From NCBI RefSeq assembly GCF_900478135.1, contig NZ_LS483470.1:2104501-2168500 (forward strand): a DNA stretch of 64,000 nt, read 5' to 3'. Made by a program: the position numbers and the translations under genes. Of the stretch, positions 24,887 through 33,283 are shown piece after piece (the stretch's first letter is position 1; every line of letters begins with the position of its first letter). The notes beneath the pieces are model-generated. The model was not told the origin of the DNA and did no database searches. It saw only the letters and a list, made by a program, of their open reading frames with translations. This DNA is from Leminorella richardii (lineage in GTDB: Bacteria; Pseudomonadota; Gammaproteobacteria; Enterobacterales; Enterobacteriaceae).

Positions 24887-25066
24887 TTAGGATTCTGCAA
24901 CTGCCGGTTCAGCTTCTTTGTAATAGGCTGAATAGACGTATTTCACCTGAAATGTCCGACTACAGTTCACGCAATAAAAGCGCTGATAACCTGCCCGCCC
25001 TTTTCCGTGTTTTCTTACAGACTGAGTATCATGACAATACCGACAGGGCGTTCTTTTCTTGAACAT
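24887..25066 (-). CDS. stand-alone InsA-like zinc ribbon protein
   Basis: A 59-residue protein starting MFKKRTPCRYCHDTQSVRKH. Two CxxC pairs (C8/C11 and C32/C35) and the GKGRAGYQRFYCVNCSRTFQ block match the N-terminal zinc-ribbon domain of the IS1 protein InsA. The helix-turn-helix half of InsA and the InsB catalytic region are absent, and no IS1 ends were seen nearby. An excellent ribosome-binding site (AAGGAG, 8 bases from ATG) argues for a translated small gene rather than debris. It could be a domesticated DNA- or RNA-binding ribbon; its function is unknown. It lies in an AT-rich accessory stretch beside an AraC regulator. Confidence 0.75.
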   Translation of the reverse strand: MFKKRTPCRYCHDTQSVRKHGKGRAGYQRFYCVNCSRTFQVKYVYSAYYKEAEPAVAES

Positions 25067-25305
25067 AATGATGACTCCTTAAAAATAAATACCACTGAGT
25101 AAACGGTTGACATAAATTAATCCATGTTATTGCTATCGTGTTATCCGAAAAGCGAAAAAGTTCCTAAAAAACTAGGCATTGGATTATTATTAACGTCTCA
25201 TCGTCTAAAAAAACAAATGAAATAGGCTGTAATGCCTTAAAAAAATAATTAGATCCGATGAAAAAACTAAAGCTCTCCTCAGAAAAAGATCGTTGAATGA
25301 ATCTT

Positions 25306-26322
25306 TCACTTATCTATCGCACGAACGTCCCGATCTCTATGTTGATTTCTCGCCAGCGTATGGCTGGGATATTCCCCAAATGTCTTACGATACTGTTCAG
25401 AAAAACGCGATAAGTGCTGAAATCCCCACCTTGTTGCAATACTCGACACAGAGCCATCAGTAGAAGCATTAAGCAGATCGCGAAGCGCTCCGTTTAGACG
25501 CAGATTGAGAAACCACTTTCCCGGCGGCATCCCGACTGAGTGACGAAAAATCAGCTCCAGCGCTCTTAGGCTATACCCAGTACGTTCGGCAATATTGATA
25601 AGCTTTATACTGGCAAATTCTCTTGCCATAACCAGACGTTCACTATCACCGATCAGATTGTTATGTCGTTGGGAAATAGCACTTTTCTTCTCTTCACCGC
25701 TTAAAACTACCTGACGGCACAGCATAGACACATAGTGATTGAACAACCGATTGTTAAGAGTATGAAAGGCACTTGCTTCTCGGGTGTGTGCTTCTGAGCC
25801 GCTATCCTGATCCTGAATGGCAGTAAAGTATTTGTCTGTCAGCCCTATCAACTCATCAAGTGCACTCTTTCCTACATAGAGTGAAACAATGCGATCTTGT
25901 GATAACGGCAGCGGCTTTCCACTATATGCGATAGCGGCCTGTTGTAGAACGTCACGCTCAACGCTGTACACTACCCATCGTGTGGGGCCTGACGTGTGAT
26001 AAAGCAGCTCACACCCTTCAGGGTAAATCTGTACCTCGTCGTATGCGAGAGGCACAGTATTATATCTCGCCGCCTCGCTCCCATAGGCCATAAAACCGAT
26101 GCAAAGTCGATTAAACGGCATTCTGCCTCGAACAATAACGGGAAAACTGTAGTTACTGGTTTCTAGGCTAGCGCCTTTCATCATCACTTTTTGGTGATAA
26201 AGGCTGAGTTGAGAAGAAGAGAGCAGACGATGTTCGAAATAGCCACCCGCGACGATATTCATCGCTTTAGCAACGTCTAATCCAAAATACACACGGCATT
26301 GATAAACGGGAAAAGATACCAT
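25306..26322 (-). CDS. AraC-family transcriptional regulator
   Basis: A 338-residue regulator with a divergent N-terminal sensing region and a C-terminal AraC/XylS DNA-binding domain. The two helix-turn-helix units are at about residues 245-270 (INIAERTGYSLRALELIFRH) and 290-325 (SSIATRWGFQHLSRFSEQYR). The KWFLNLRLNGALRDLL linker and overall plan resemble EutR, but no ethanolamine genes are present, so its inducer and targets are unknown. The ATG at 26322 lacks a clear ribosome-binding site and the true start may be at Met21 (26262). It is isolated by gene-free AT-rich DNA on both sides, suggesting horizontal origin. Confidence 0.8.
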   Translation of the reverse strand: MVSFPVYQCRVYFGLDVAKAMNIVAGGYFEHRLLSSSQLSLYHQKVMMKGASLETSNYSFPVIVRGRMPFNRLCIGFMAYGSEAARYNTVPLAYDEVQIYPEGCELLYHTSGPTRWVVYSVERDVLQQAAIAYSGKPLPLSQDRIVSLYVGKSALDELIGLTDKYFTAIQDQDSGSEAHTREASAFHTLNNRLFNHYVSMLCRQVVLSGEEKKSAISQRHNNLIGDSERLVMAREFASIKLINIAERTGYSLRALELIFRHSVGMPPGKWFLNLRLNGALRDLLNASTDGSVSSIATRWGFQHLSRFSEQYRKTFGEYPSHTLARNQHRDRDVRAIDK

Positions 26323-26555
26323 TCAGAATAATGCTCTTATATCCATATTTCGTTTTTGGGATAACCAAAAAGTGAAAAATAAATTCTATATGATGAAATA
26401 GATGATGTGATTAACGATTCAGTGCTCATTGAAAGCCAAATTCGAAAGAGAATCCCTGAATAAAAAAGGATTAGCACCGAGAGCAGGTTCCATTAGCTGG
26501 GGTAAATCTCAGTCATAAGCAAGGTATCATTCGTTTAACATCTATTTTTTAAGAA

Positions 26556-26578
26556 TTAGCACTATTACGTAGTGCTAA
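26556..26578. repeat. inverted repeat without T-run
   Basis: TTAGCACTA-TTACG-TAGTGCTAA is a perfect 9-bp inverted repeat with a 5-base centre, 234 bases upstream of the AraC-type gene. No T-tract follows on either strand, so an operator is more likely than a terminator. Confidence 0.5.
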
Positions 26579-27013
26579 ATAAATCCAGATCACATTAGCT
26601 GACTTTTAGAAAATGCGTTATCCAGAAAACGAAAAAATAGCCATAAAGACTGTATTTTTATAAAAAAATTGGAAATCGATTCCATTCAATTTAAAAAGTA
26701 GCCTCAATAAAATAATGAGAATAAACTCTCATTATTTCACAATACCAATAAACACTTCCGCTTCACTTAAAAAATTCATCATACATTTAAATTAAGTACT
26801 CTTTTAAATAAATGCATTAACGCATCGAATACGATAGATACTTCTTGATAATAAATAATCGAAAATATAAAAACCTTCTTTATGAAAAATGTGTTCTCCC
26901 ATAGTTCTGTATAGAACTGCCCTTGTTTTTAAAATATCTCTAGAACCGACGTCATCCAATGATAAAAGTCCGCTTTCGGACATTCTTTCCATTTTTCATA
27001 AACAGGGTGCCAT

Positions 27014-27043
27014 AAAAAAGGGCTCATCGCTTTTGATGGCCCC
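27014..27043 (-). terminator. terminator of yedE-DUF3343 unit
   Basis: On the minus strand GGGGCCATC and GATGAGCCC pair apart from two central mismatches around a 6-base loop, followed by TTTTTT, 33 bases after the DUF3343 stop. Confidence 0.65.
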
Positions 27044-27075
27044 TTATGCGTATTTATTCGTCACTTACTTATCGC

Positions 27076-27327
27076 TTAACCGTCGTCCCGCCACTTTAAC
27101 GTAACGGAGTCCCCTTCCGTTTGGTATACCGCACTCACCTGTTCATTCACCAGAGATGAGAATTCCAGCCCCTTCGCCAGTGAGAACGTTACGGCCATGC
27201 CGCAGTCTGCCGTCAACGCACGCGGCGCATCTATTACGCAATAGACAATGTCCCTTTCGGTAAGCGCCTTCTTCAATCGGATAACCCCCAGAGGCGTATG
27301 AAAAAGAAACAGATAATCCTGCTGCAT
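27076..27327 (-). CDS. DUF3343 putative Se/S carrier-like protein
   Basis: An 83-residue protein of the DUF3343 family, small proteins often encoded with selenium-trait genes and proposed to carry sulfur or selenium. The start YLFLFHTPLGVIRLKKAL and the central APRALTADCGMAVTFS with the single conserved CG motif (Cys near residue 42) fit the family. It begins 3 bases after the yedE stop, so translation is coupled to YedE. yedF, the usual partner, is not present here. The selenium role is inferred from context. Confidence 0.75.
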   Translation of the reverse strand: MQQDYLFLFHTPLGVIRLKKALTERDIVYCVIDAPRALTADCGMAVTFSLAKGLEFSSLVNEQVSAVYQTEGDSVTLKWRDDG

Positions 27328-27330
27328 TCT

Positions 27331-28410
27331 CTATTCCTCACCCAGTTCGGCTTCCAGCTCTTTTCTTGCCATCAGTGTATAAATCAGTCCAATGAGGAAG
27401 ACAATTGTCAGCCCGGCAATCACCATTATTCTTCCGTTCTCAGTGGGGCCGGCGGGGCTAGAGGCCATCGCGAAGTTATGGGCAATAGCAGCACCAGTTA
27501 GCATGCCCAGCACGCTAACTGCGGCATCAGAACTTCCTTGCCCTGCACTCACCAGTTGACGCAGTGGACAACCGGTAATAAAAACACCGCAAAGTCCCAC
27601 CAACGCCATAGACAGGAAATTCCACACGCCGTCAGAATGCGCAATAGGCTGGTTGTCAAAGCCGAGGGTGAATTTGCCAAGGTAGAGATTGCCCGCAGCC
27701 ACTAGCAGAGTCAGAGCCAGAACCCCTAGAGCCATATTAAAATTTCGCGACATAAAGACGTTTTTCGCCATGCCGATAAAGCAAAAACGAGTTCTCTGAA
27801 CGATAACGCCAATAATCAAACCACCAGCGATGGAGAGCCACACTGGCGCATGGCTGGCTCCAGGCCCTTTTTCACTGGCGCGGAACAGGCCGCTGTCCCA
27901 TAAAAACAGCAGCAACAGACCTAGGCACAGAATGGGAAACAGCGCCCCTTCTATAGAAGACTGTCGATAGTTACGCGGCAAAGAAAAGCCGCGCTTAAGA
28001 AATAGGCTGCCTATACCAATTCCCACCACTAATCCCACCAGCCCCACAGCGGCATTGAGATCCCCTGCGCCGAGTCGAAGCACCATTCTTAGCGGGCAGC
28101 CTAAAAAAACCAGACATCCCAGCATCATGAAAAAACCCAAAGTAAATCGTACCAGTGGCGCAGAACCGGCCTTGGCTTTAAATTCTTTAAACAAAAGTGC
28201 TGCCGCAAACGCGCCAATCACAAAACCGACGATTTCAGGCCTGAAGTACTGCACCGTTGGGTTACTGTGTAGCCCCATGCTACCCGCGCTGTCGCGAATA
28301 AAGCAGGCAACGCAAACCCCCATATTTGGCGGATTGCCCGCCGTTCCCAGGATAAGCGCAAGCGCACCGATAACAATGCCGGAAATAACCAGTATCCACG
28401 TTCTGGACAT
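27331..28410 (-). CDS. yedE: selenium metabolism membrane protein YedE/FdhT
   Basis: Inner-membrane protein of the YeeE/YedE family with about nine to ten hydrophobic segments and 359 residues. It shows two repeats of the transport signature: GCPLRMVLRLGAGD (about 104-117) and GCPLRQLVSAGQGSSDA (about 281-297). Cysteines CVACFIRD (about 33-40) and RTRFCFIGM (about 205-213) fit a thiosulfate or selenium-compound channel. YedE is tied phylogenetically to organisms that use selenium, and in E. coli it affects formate dehydrogenase maturation. It forms a two-gene unit with DUF3343 and is divergent from ydhIJK. Confidence 0.88.
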   Translation of the reverse strand: MSRTWILVISGIVIGALALILGTAGNPPNMGVCVACFIRDSAGSMGLHSNPTVQYFRPEIVGFVIGAFAAALLFKEFKAKAGSAPLVRFTLGFFMMLGCLVFLGCPLRMVLRLGAGDLNAAVGLVGLVVGIGIGSLFLKRGFSLPRNYRQSSIEGALFPILCLGLLLLFLWDSGLFRASEKGPGASHAPVWLSIAGGLIIGVIVQRTRFCFIGMAKNVFMSRNFNMALGVLALTLLVAAGNLYLGKFTLGFDNQPIAHSDGVWNFLSMALVGLCGVFITGCPLRQLVSAGQGSSDAAVSVLGMLTGAAIAHNFAMASSPAGPTENGRIMVIAGLTIVFLIGLIYTLMARKELEAELGEE

Positions 28411-28723
28411 ATTTTGAGTTCCTCTGATGGCGGGATAAATCCCTACTAATAGACCTATTAAGTAACAGCAGATATTACCTACTGCGCGCCGTCATATCTC
28501 TGCCCATGGTCACAATGCTATGTGTTTATAAAGATTATTTTGGGTTAATCCTATTAAACCGATTTACAATTTATCTGTCGCTGCAGCATTAAAAAGGGTT
28601 CGGATTTTATGTTAAGGGGAGTATGTTAAAGGGGACTTTTCACTTCTTCTGATGGCTTTTAACCTTGCGGCTTTTACGCTTAAAATAACTTTATCGTGCG
28701 TTGTTGTGGACAGGCTGACTAAC
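28411..28723. promoter_or_regulatory. yedE/ydhI divergent control region
   Basis: These 313 bases hold the outward promoters of yedE and ydhIJK and no supported gene. A tandem near-repeat lies at 28608-28636. Confidence 0.4.
28608..28636 (+). repeat. tandem 14/15-bp repeat before ydhI
   Basis: TATGTTAAGGGGAG (28608-28621) is followed directly by TATGTTAAAGGGGAC (28622-28636). The two differ by one inserted A and the last base. Confidence 0.55.
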
Positions 28724-28966
28724 GTGAACAATGGATTTTTTAATCAGGGCCTTGCACTACCAGACCTGATCTTCGGTTCCTCTCTTTATTTTCCTCCCGT
28801 ATTCAAAGCGCTGTTCTTTGGTTTGATTCTCTGGCTGCTGGTTCATCGTCTGCTGCGGGACTGGCTCTATTCTGGGGAGGTTTGGCACCCGACGCTGATG
28901 GCGCTATCCCTTTTTATTCTCTGCGTTTGCGGCTCACTGTGGGTGCTCACCCATTGGTACATATAG
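28724..28966 (+). CDS. ydhI: DUF1656 small membrane protein YdhI
   Basis: Two-helix inner-membrane protein of the DUF1656/AaeX group, encoded with HlyD-type and FUSC-type efflux partners. From the GTG at 28724 it has 80 residues (E. coli YdhI 78) and begins MNNGFFNQGLALPDLIFGSS, aligning with the E. coli start; CAGG lies 9 bases upstream. An earlier ATG at 28652 would add 24 unmatched residues. The motif SLYFPPVFKALFFGLILWLL and WHPTLM are conserved. ydhJ follows after a single base. Confidence 0.85.
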   Translation: MNNGFFNQGLALPDLIFGSSLYFPPVFKALFFGLILWLLVHRLLRDWLYSGEVWHPTLMALSLFILCVCGSLWVLTHWYI

Positions 28967-28967
28967 A

Positions 28968-29825
28968 ATGAAGCATAATACGTTAAAATATTTCTCTACG
29001 GTCATCGTCTTCGCCATTGCTATCGTTTCCGGCTGGTGGCTTTGGAACTACTACATGCAGTCCCCTTGGACGCGAGACGGCAAAATTCGAGCGGAAGTCG
29101 TCAACGTCACGCCGGAAGTTTCAGGCCGGCTGGTTCAAATTCACGCCAAAGACAATCAGAGCGTCAAAAAAGGCGACCTGCTGTTTGCTATTGACCCAAG
29201 CGCCTACAAAATCGCCGTCGATAAAGCAGAAGGCGATCTGGCTAAGGCGCAGTCCGATCTGAATAAGGCCACTCACGAAGCAAACCGCCGCCGAGGGCTT
29301 GCCGCCAATATCATCTCTAAAGAAGAGTTAGACGACGCGAATCTCGCAGTAGAAGCCATGCAGGCTAACTACCGCGCCGCTCAGGCAACGCTTGAACAGG
29401 CGAAATGGAATCTCGAACACACCAACATCTATGCGCCAACCGACGGCTACCTCACCAACCTTCAGGCGCGGATCGGCAGCTATGCTTCAGCCGGAACGCC
29501 GCTGGTGGCGCTGGTCGATACCCATTCGTTTTACGTCATGGGCTATTTTGAAGAAACCAAGCTGGGTAACATTCGCCCCGGATTGAAAGCCAACATTACG
29601 CTCTACAGCGGCGGTATTGCCCTGAGCGGTGAAGTTGAAAGCATTGGTCGGGCTATTTATGACCAAAGCGTCGATCCGGAAAGCGGCATGCTGATGAACG
29701 TTAAGCCCAACGTGCCCTGGGTACGTCTAGCGCAGCGCGTCCCTGTAAGGATCCAGATTACACAGGTTCCCGACAACGCGCTGCTGATTGCCGGTACCAC
29801 CTGTACTGTTTCTATTCAGCCGTAA
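28968..29825 (+). CDS. ydhJ: HlyD-family membrane fusion protein YdhJ
   Basis: Periplasmic adaptor of an aromatic-acid-exporter-type (PET) efflux system. An N-terminal membrane anchor (residues 7-27) precedes a biotinyl-lipoyl half-motif (VTPEVSGRLVQIHAKDNQSV), a helical hairpin rich in Ala/Glu (about 80-145), the second lipoyl half (NIYAPTDGYLTNLQARIGSY) and a beta-barrel (about 170-285). Its 285 residues equal E. coli YdhJ. It would link YdhK in the inner membrane to an outer-membrane channel. It sits between ydhI (1 base) and ydhK (7 bases). Confidence 0.93.
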   Translation: MKHNTLKYFSTVIVFAIAIVSGWWLWNYYMQSPWTRDGKIRAEVVNVTPEVSGRLVQIHAKDNQSVKKGDLLFAIDPSAYKIAVDKAEGDLAKAQSDLNKATHEANRRRGLAANIISKEELDDANLAVEAMQANYRAAQATLEQAKWNLEHTNIYAPTDGYLTNLQARIGSYASAGTPLVALVDTHSFYVMGYFEETKLGNIRPGLKANITLYSGGIALSGEVESIGRAIYDQSVDPESGMLMNVKPNVPWVRLAQRVPVRIQITQVPDNALLIAGTTCTVSIQP

Positions 29826-29832
29826 GATCGCC

Positions 29833-31857
29833 GTGAACATTGCCTGGCTGGAATGGAAAAACACCCCGTGGGGAAAAGCTACTGCTGGCCAGTGGCGCTA
29901 TGCGCTGCGCAACGCGCTGGCCATGTGCCTATCGCTGGGCATCGCCTTCTGGCTAAATCTCGATGAGCCCTACTGGGCAATGACCTCTGCCGCCGTGGTC
30001 AGTTTTCCCACTATCGGTGGCGTTATCAGCAAAAGCATTGGTCGCATACTGGGTAGCCTCTTAGGGGCACTGGCCTCCATGCTTATTGCGGGTGCCTGCC
30101 TGAACGACCCTTGGCTGTTTACCTTTTTTATTGCCGGATGGTTGGCACTGTGCACCTATATTTCTAATCACTATCAAAACAACGTCGCGTACGCGTTTGC
30201 TCTCGCAGGCTATACCGCCGCCATTATCGCCTTCCCGCTGATCGACAGCACCGACTCGCTGGATATCTTTAACGTAGCGCAAGCGAGAGTCTGCGAAGTG
30301 GTGACCGGCATTCTGTGCGGCGCCATGATGATGATGATCCTGCCTAGCACTTCAGATGGTCACGCCATGCTCGACTCGCTAAAGCGCATGCACGTCAAGC
30401 TGCTTGAGCACGCACAGCTGCTGTGGCAAGCGGGCACCTCTCCTCAGATGCGCACGGCTCATGAAGGGGTAATCAGCCAAATCCTGACGATGAACGTGCT
30501 GCGGATTCAGGCGGTTTGGAGTCACTATCGCCTAAGGCGCCGCAACAATATCCTGAACTATATGCTGCACCAGCAGCTTCGCCTAACCGGCATTATTTCC
30601 GGCATTCGCCGCATGATGGTGAACTGGCCTGAACGCCCTGAAGCGTTGACCGACGGCCTGCAAAGGCTGCTGGATGAGCTGCGCCAGCCGGACACCAACA
30701 AATACCGCTTGGCCAAAGTGCTCAAAGATCTCTACCCCACTGACGTTAACGACTATCGCCATATGGCCTTTTGGCTACGGCTTCGCCACTTTTGCTGGAT
30801 GTATTTGCAATCCAGCCGCTGGCTCCGCCAGCTGGACGAGGCAGCTCCAGAAACGACGTTTCAGCCCCCAAAAGTCAATACGCTGGCGCAGCATACCGAC
30901 ACCGTTGAAGCGCTGTATAACGCCCTGCGCACTTTTTTATGCATCGTTATCGGCTGTGCCTACTGGATTAACACCCAATGGGACGCAGGAGCCTCAGCCC
31001 TCACGCTGGCGGCGATCAGCTGTGTGCTCTATTCCTCCACTGCGTCTCCCATTAACAGTATCGTCACGCTCAGCAAGGCGGTTGTTCTGCTGTCTATTGG
31101 CTGCTTCGTGGTGAAGTTTGCCCTGATGATCCAAATTTCAGACCTGTGGCTGTTTTGCCTGTTTTTGTTTCCCGTTTTGCTCACTATGCAGATGCTCAAG
31201 CTTCAGCACCCAAGCTACGCATCCTTGTGGGGGCAGCTGATCGTTTTTATGGGCTCTTTTCTCACCATAACCAACCCGCCGTCTTATGATTTTGACCTCT
31301 ATATCAATGACGACTTCGGCAAGCTGACGGGTGTACTGCTGGCGGGGCTAGCGTTTCAAATCCTCCGCCCCAGTTCAGACAAGATTAAAAGCCACCGTTT
31401 GATTCGCGCGTTGCGGCGTGACTTTATGGATCAGCTCAGCGCCCGCCCCCTGCAAAGCGAAGAATGGTTTGAGTCCGTGGTCTACCATCGCGTTAGCCAA
31501 CTGATAAAAAGTAAAGATGAGATTTCCCGCCTGTGGGTGCTTCGCTGGGGGGTGGTTTTGCTCAACTGTAGTCACGTCGTATGGCGGCTGCGAGACTGGC
31601 AAACGCGTTCTGACCCGCTTTCCGTAGTGCGCGAAGTGTGTATTCGATGCCTTAAGGGCATTATGACGGAGAAAGGCATCCAGCACCGCTCTCTGGAAGC
31701 TTCCCTTAACGAACTGCTGAGGATCTGCAACGCCCTTTCACGCCACCACGATCCGGCTGCCAAAGAGCTGGCGGGGCTTATCTGGCGACTGCACTGCTCT
31801 CTGTCTCCACTGCAAACTGCACCGGTTCCTCTCGAGGAGACAAAGCCCGCGCAGTAA
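29833..31857 (+). CDS. ydhK: FUSC-family inner membrane protein YdhK
   Basis: Large inner-membrane component of the YdhIJK efflux system (FUSC/AaeB-like family). Two membrane blocks of about five to six helices each (residues 20-165 and 370-515) are separated by cytoplasmic helical regions. Key blocks: LDEPYWAMTSAAVVSFPTIG (about 41-60), QARVCEVVTGILCGAMMMM (about 151-169) and QWDAGASALTLAAISCVLYS (about 381-400). The GTG at 29833 is used because an earlier start would lie inside ydhJ; it gives 674 residues (E. coli 670). In E. coli the operon adjoins slyA; slyA is not present here. Substrate unknown. Confidence 0.92.
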   Translation: MNIAWLEWKNTPWGKATAGQWRYALRNALAMCLSLGIAFWLNLDEPYWAMTSAAVVSFPTIGGVISKSIGRILGSLLGALASMLIAGACLNDPWLFTFFIAGWLALCTYISNHYQNNVAYAFALAGYTAAIIAFPLIDSTDSLDIFNVAQARVCEVVTGILCGAMMMMILPSTSDGHAMLDSLKRMHVKLLEHAQLLWQAGTSPQMRTAHEGVISQILTMNVLRIQAVWSHYRLRRRNNILNYMLHQQLRLTGIISGIRRMMVNWPERPEALTDGLQRLLDELRQPDTNKYRLAKVLKDLYPTDVNDYRHMAFWLRLRHFCWMYLQSSRWLRQLDEAAPETTFQPPKVNTLAQHTDTVEALYNALRTFLCIVIGCAYWINTQWDAGASALTLAAISCVLYSSTASPINSIVTLSKAVVLLSIGCFVVKFALMIQISDLWLFCLFLFPVLLTMQMLKLQHPSYASLWGQLIVFMGSFLTITNPPSYDFDLYINDDFGKLTGVLLAGLAFQILRPSSDKIKSHRLIRALRRDFMDQLSARPLQSEEWFESVVYHRVSQLIKSKDEISRLWVLRWGVVLLNCSHVVWRLRDWQTRSDPLSVVREVCIRCLKGIMTEKGIQHRSLEASLNELLRICNALSRHHDPAAKELAGLIWRLHCSLSPLQTAPVPLEETKPAQ

Positions 31858-31892
31858 AAACGGCCTCTCGCCGATAAACAGCGAAAGGCCGT
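31856..31892 (-). terminator. terminator of the rhamnonate operon
   Basis: ACGGCCT-C-TCGC (31860-31871) pairs with GCGA-A-AGGCCGT (31881-31892). On the minus strand it is followed by TTTTT, so it ends the rhmT transcript; it also lies at the ydhK stop. Confidence 0.7.
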
Positions 31893-31919
31893 AAGCTATA
31901 ACTTACACATCTATAAAGG

Positions 31920-33191
31920 CTATTTGCCTTCTGACACAATGTCCTTCTTCAGCATCATGATAGCCAGCGCGCCCACAAGAGTCAGCACAGCCAACGTGAG
32001 AAGACCCGCCATCGAATTATTCATCACGCTTTCAGCCTTCACGCGGATAAGCGGTGCCAAGAAGCCACCAATGGCGCCAAACATGTTCACAAATCCGATG
32101 CCCGCCGCTAAAGCCACTCCAGACAGAATACCGGTTGGCATTGTCCAATAGATTGGCTGTACGGCAATAAAGCCCGCTGCGGCAAAGCACAGTGCAATAA
32201 TAGCAATAACCGGAGAAGCAAAGGCAGAAACGCCAATACCGATCCCGGCTATCGCCAGAGTTAGCGCAGCCAGATTGCGACGATTACCCGTTTTGTCAGA
32301 ATAGCGGGGAATGTAGTACGTACCGAACATGGCGGCAATCCATGGAATTGCGGCAACCAGCGATGCCTTAAAGCCTACGTTGGTGCCAATCAGTGCGGCA
32401 ACCTGTGTCGGCAGGAAGAAAATAAGCCCGTAGACGCTGATTTGGATCAACATATAGATGATGGCCAAGTGCCAAACCTGCACGTTGGTCACCGCATCCA
32501 TCAGACGTGAAGTTTGCTTCTGTAACTCTTCGCTGGAAATTTGGTCAATCAGCGCCCGGCGCTCTTCCGGCGTCAGAAAGCGCGCGTTTTCCAAGTTATC
32601 GTCCAGATACATGAAGGTCCATACACCGGCCATCACAGCCAGCGCGCCTTCAATCATAAACATCCAGAACCAACCGGGATGGCCGCCAAAACCGTGCATT
32701 TCCAACAGCGCCCCAGACAGCGGAGAGCCTAACGTCAGGGCCAGCGGCGCTCCCATATAGAAAAGCCCCATTACGCTGCCCCGAGTACGCTGTGGGAACC
32801 ACTGAGAGGTCAGGTAAATCATACCCGGAAAGAAGCCCGCTTCCGCTGCACCTAATAGAGTACGAACTGCCAGAAACTTCCATTCTGTATCACAAAATGC
32901 CATCGCAGAAGACAGTACACCCCAGCACAGAGTGGTCAATCCAATCCACTTTCTGGCGCCAAACTTTTTCATCAGCAGGTTAGCCGGTGCCCCTAGGCAG
33001 GCATAGGCGATGAAGAAAATCCCCGCGCCTAGCGCATAAGCCTCGTTACTCAGGCCGGTATCTAACTGATAGGACTCTTTGGCAAAGCCGATATTGGCGC
33101 GATCGAGAAACGCTAAAATGTACAACGTCAGCATAAACGGCACCAGCCGCCAGCGTGTTTTAGTTACAGCCGTATTGAGAACCGTAGTCAT
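31920..33191 (-). CDS. rhmT: MFS L-rhamnonate transporter RhmT
   Basis: Twelve-helix major facilitator superfamily permease of the anion:cation symporter (phthalate/glucarate) group, 423 residues. The family loop motif FLDRANIGFAKE is at residues 28-39, and the helix 4 block LGAAEAGFFPGMIYLTSQWF at about 112-131. Its position as the last gene after rhmD makes it the likely L-rhamnonate importer (E. coli YfaV is the comparison). Specificity is inferred from operon context; glucarate or galactonate permeases have the same fold. A hairpin at 33224-33246 separates it from rhmD. Confidence 0.85.
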   Translation of the reverse strand: MTTVLNTAVTKTRWRLVPFMLTLYILAFLDRANIGFAKESYQLDTGLSNEAYALGAGIFFIAYACLGAPANLLMKKFGARKWIGLTTLCWGVLSSAMAFCDTEWKFLAVRTLLGAAEAGFFPGMIYLTSQWFPQRTRGSVMGLFYMGAPLALTLGSPLSGALLEMHGFGGHPGWFWMFMIEGALAVMAGVWTFMYLDDNLENARFLTPEERRALIDQISSEELQKQTSRLMDAVTNVQVWHLAIIYMLIQISVYGLIFFLPTQVAALIGTNVGFKASLVAAIPWIAAMFGTYYIPRYSDKTGNRRNLAALTLAIAGIGIGVSAFASPVIAIIALCFAAAGFIAVQPIYWTMPTGILSGVALAAGIGFVNMFGAIGGFLAPLIRVKAESVMNNSMAGLLTLAVLTLVGALAIMMLKKDIVSEGK

Positions 33192-33223
33192 GACTAGATC
33201 CTTATCGTATTTATCGTTTTTAT

Positions 33224-33246
33224 GGAGCCCGCGCCGGGCGGGCTCC
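33224..33246 (-). other. intercistronic hairpin rhmD/rhmT
   Basis: GGAGCCCGC (33224-33232) pairs with GCGGGCTCC (33238-33246) around GCCGG. There is no T-run on the operon strand, so it probably protects or processes the mRNA rather than stopping transcription. Confidence 0.5.
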
Positions 33247-33283
33247 TATGATGAAACTAACGTGATGAACTCACGACGCAGTG

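Larger units (their letters stand above)
26323..27075. other. AT-rich gene-free stretch
   Basis: These 753 bases contain no reading frame with a convincing start or homology. They include a perfect 9-bp stem-loop (26556-26578) and the terminator of the yedE unit (27014-27043). The base composition contrasts with the neighbouring genes and suggests acquired or H-NS-bound DNA. Confidence 0.45.

Noticed and set aside
24887..25066. complete IS1 element
   Set aside because: Only the zinc-ribbon domain is encoded; no InsB, no terminal inverted repeats and no target duplication were seen.
26804..26992. 62-codon minus-strand reading frame
   Set aside because: No ribosome-binding site, AT-driven composition and no recognisable motif; treated as chance in gene-free DNA.
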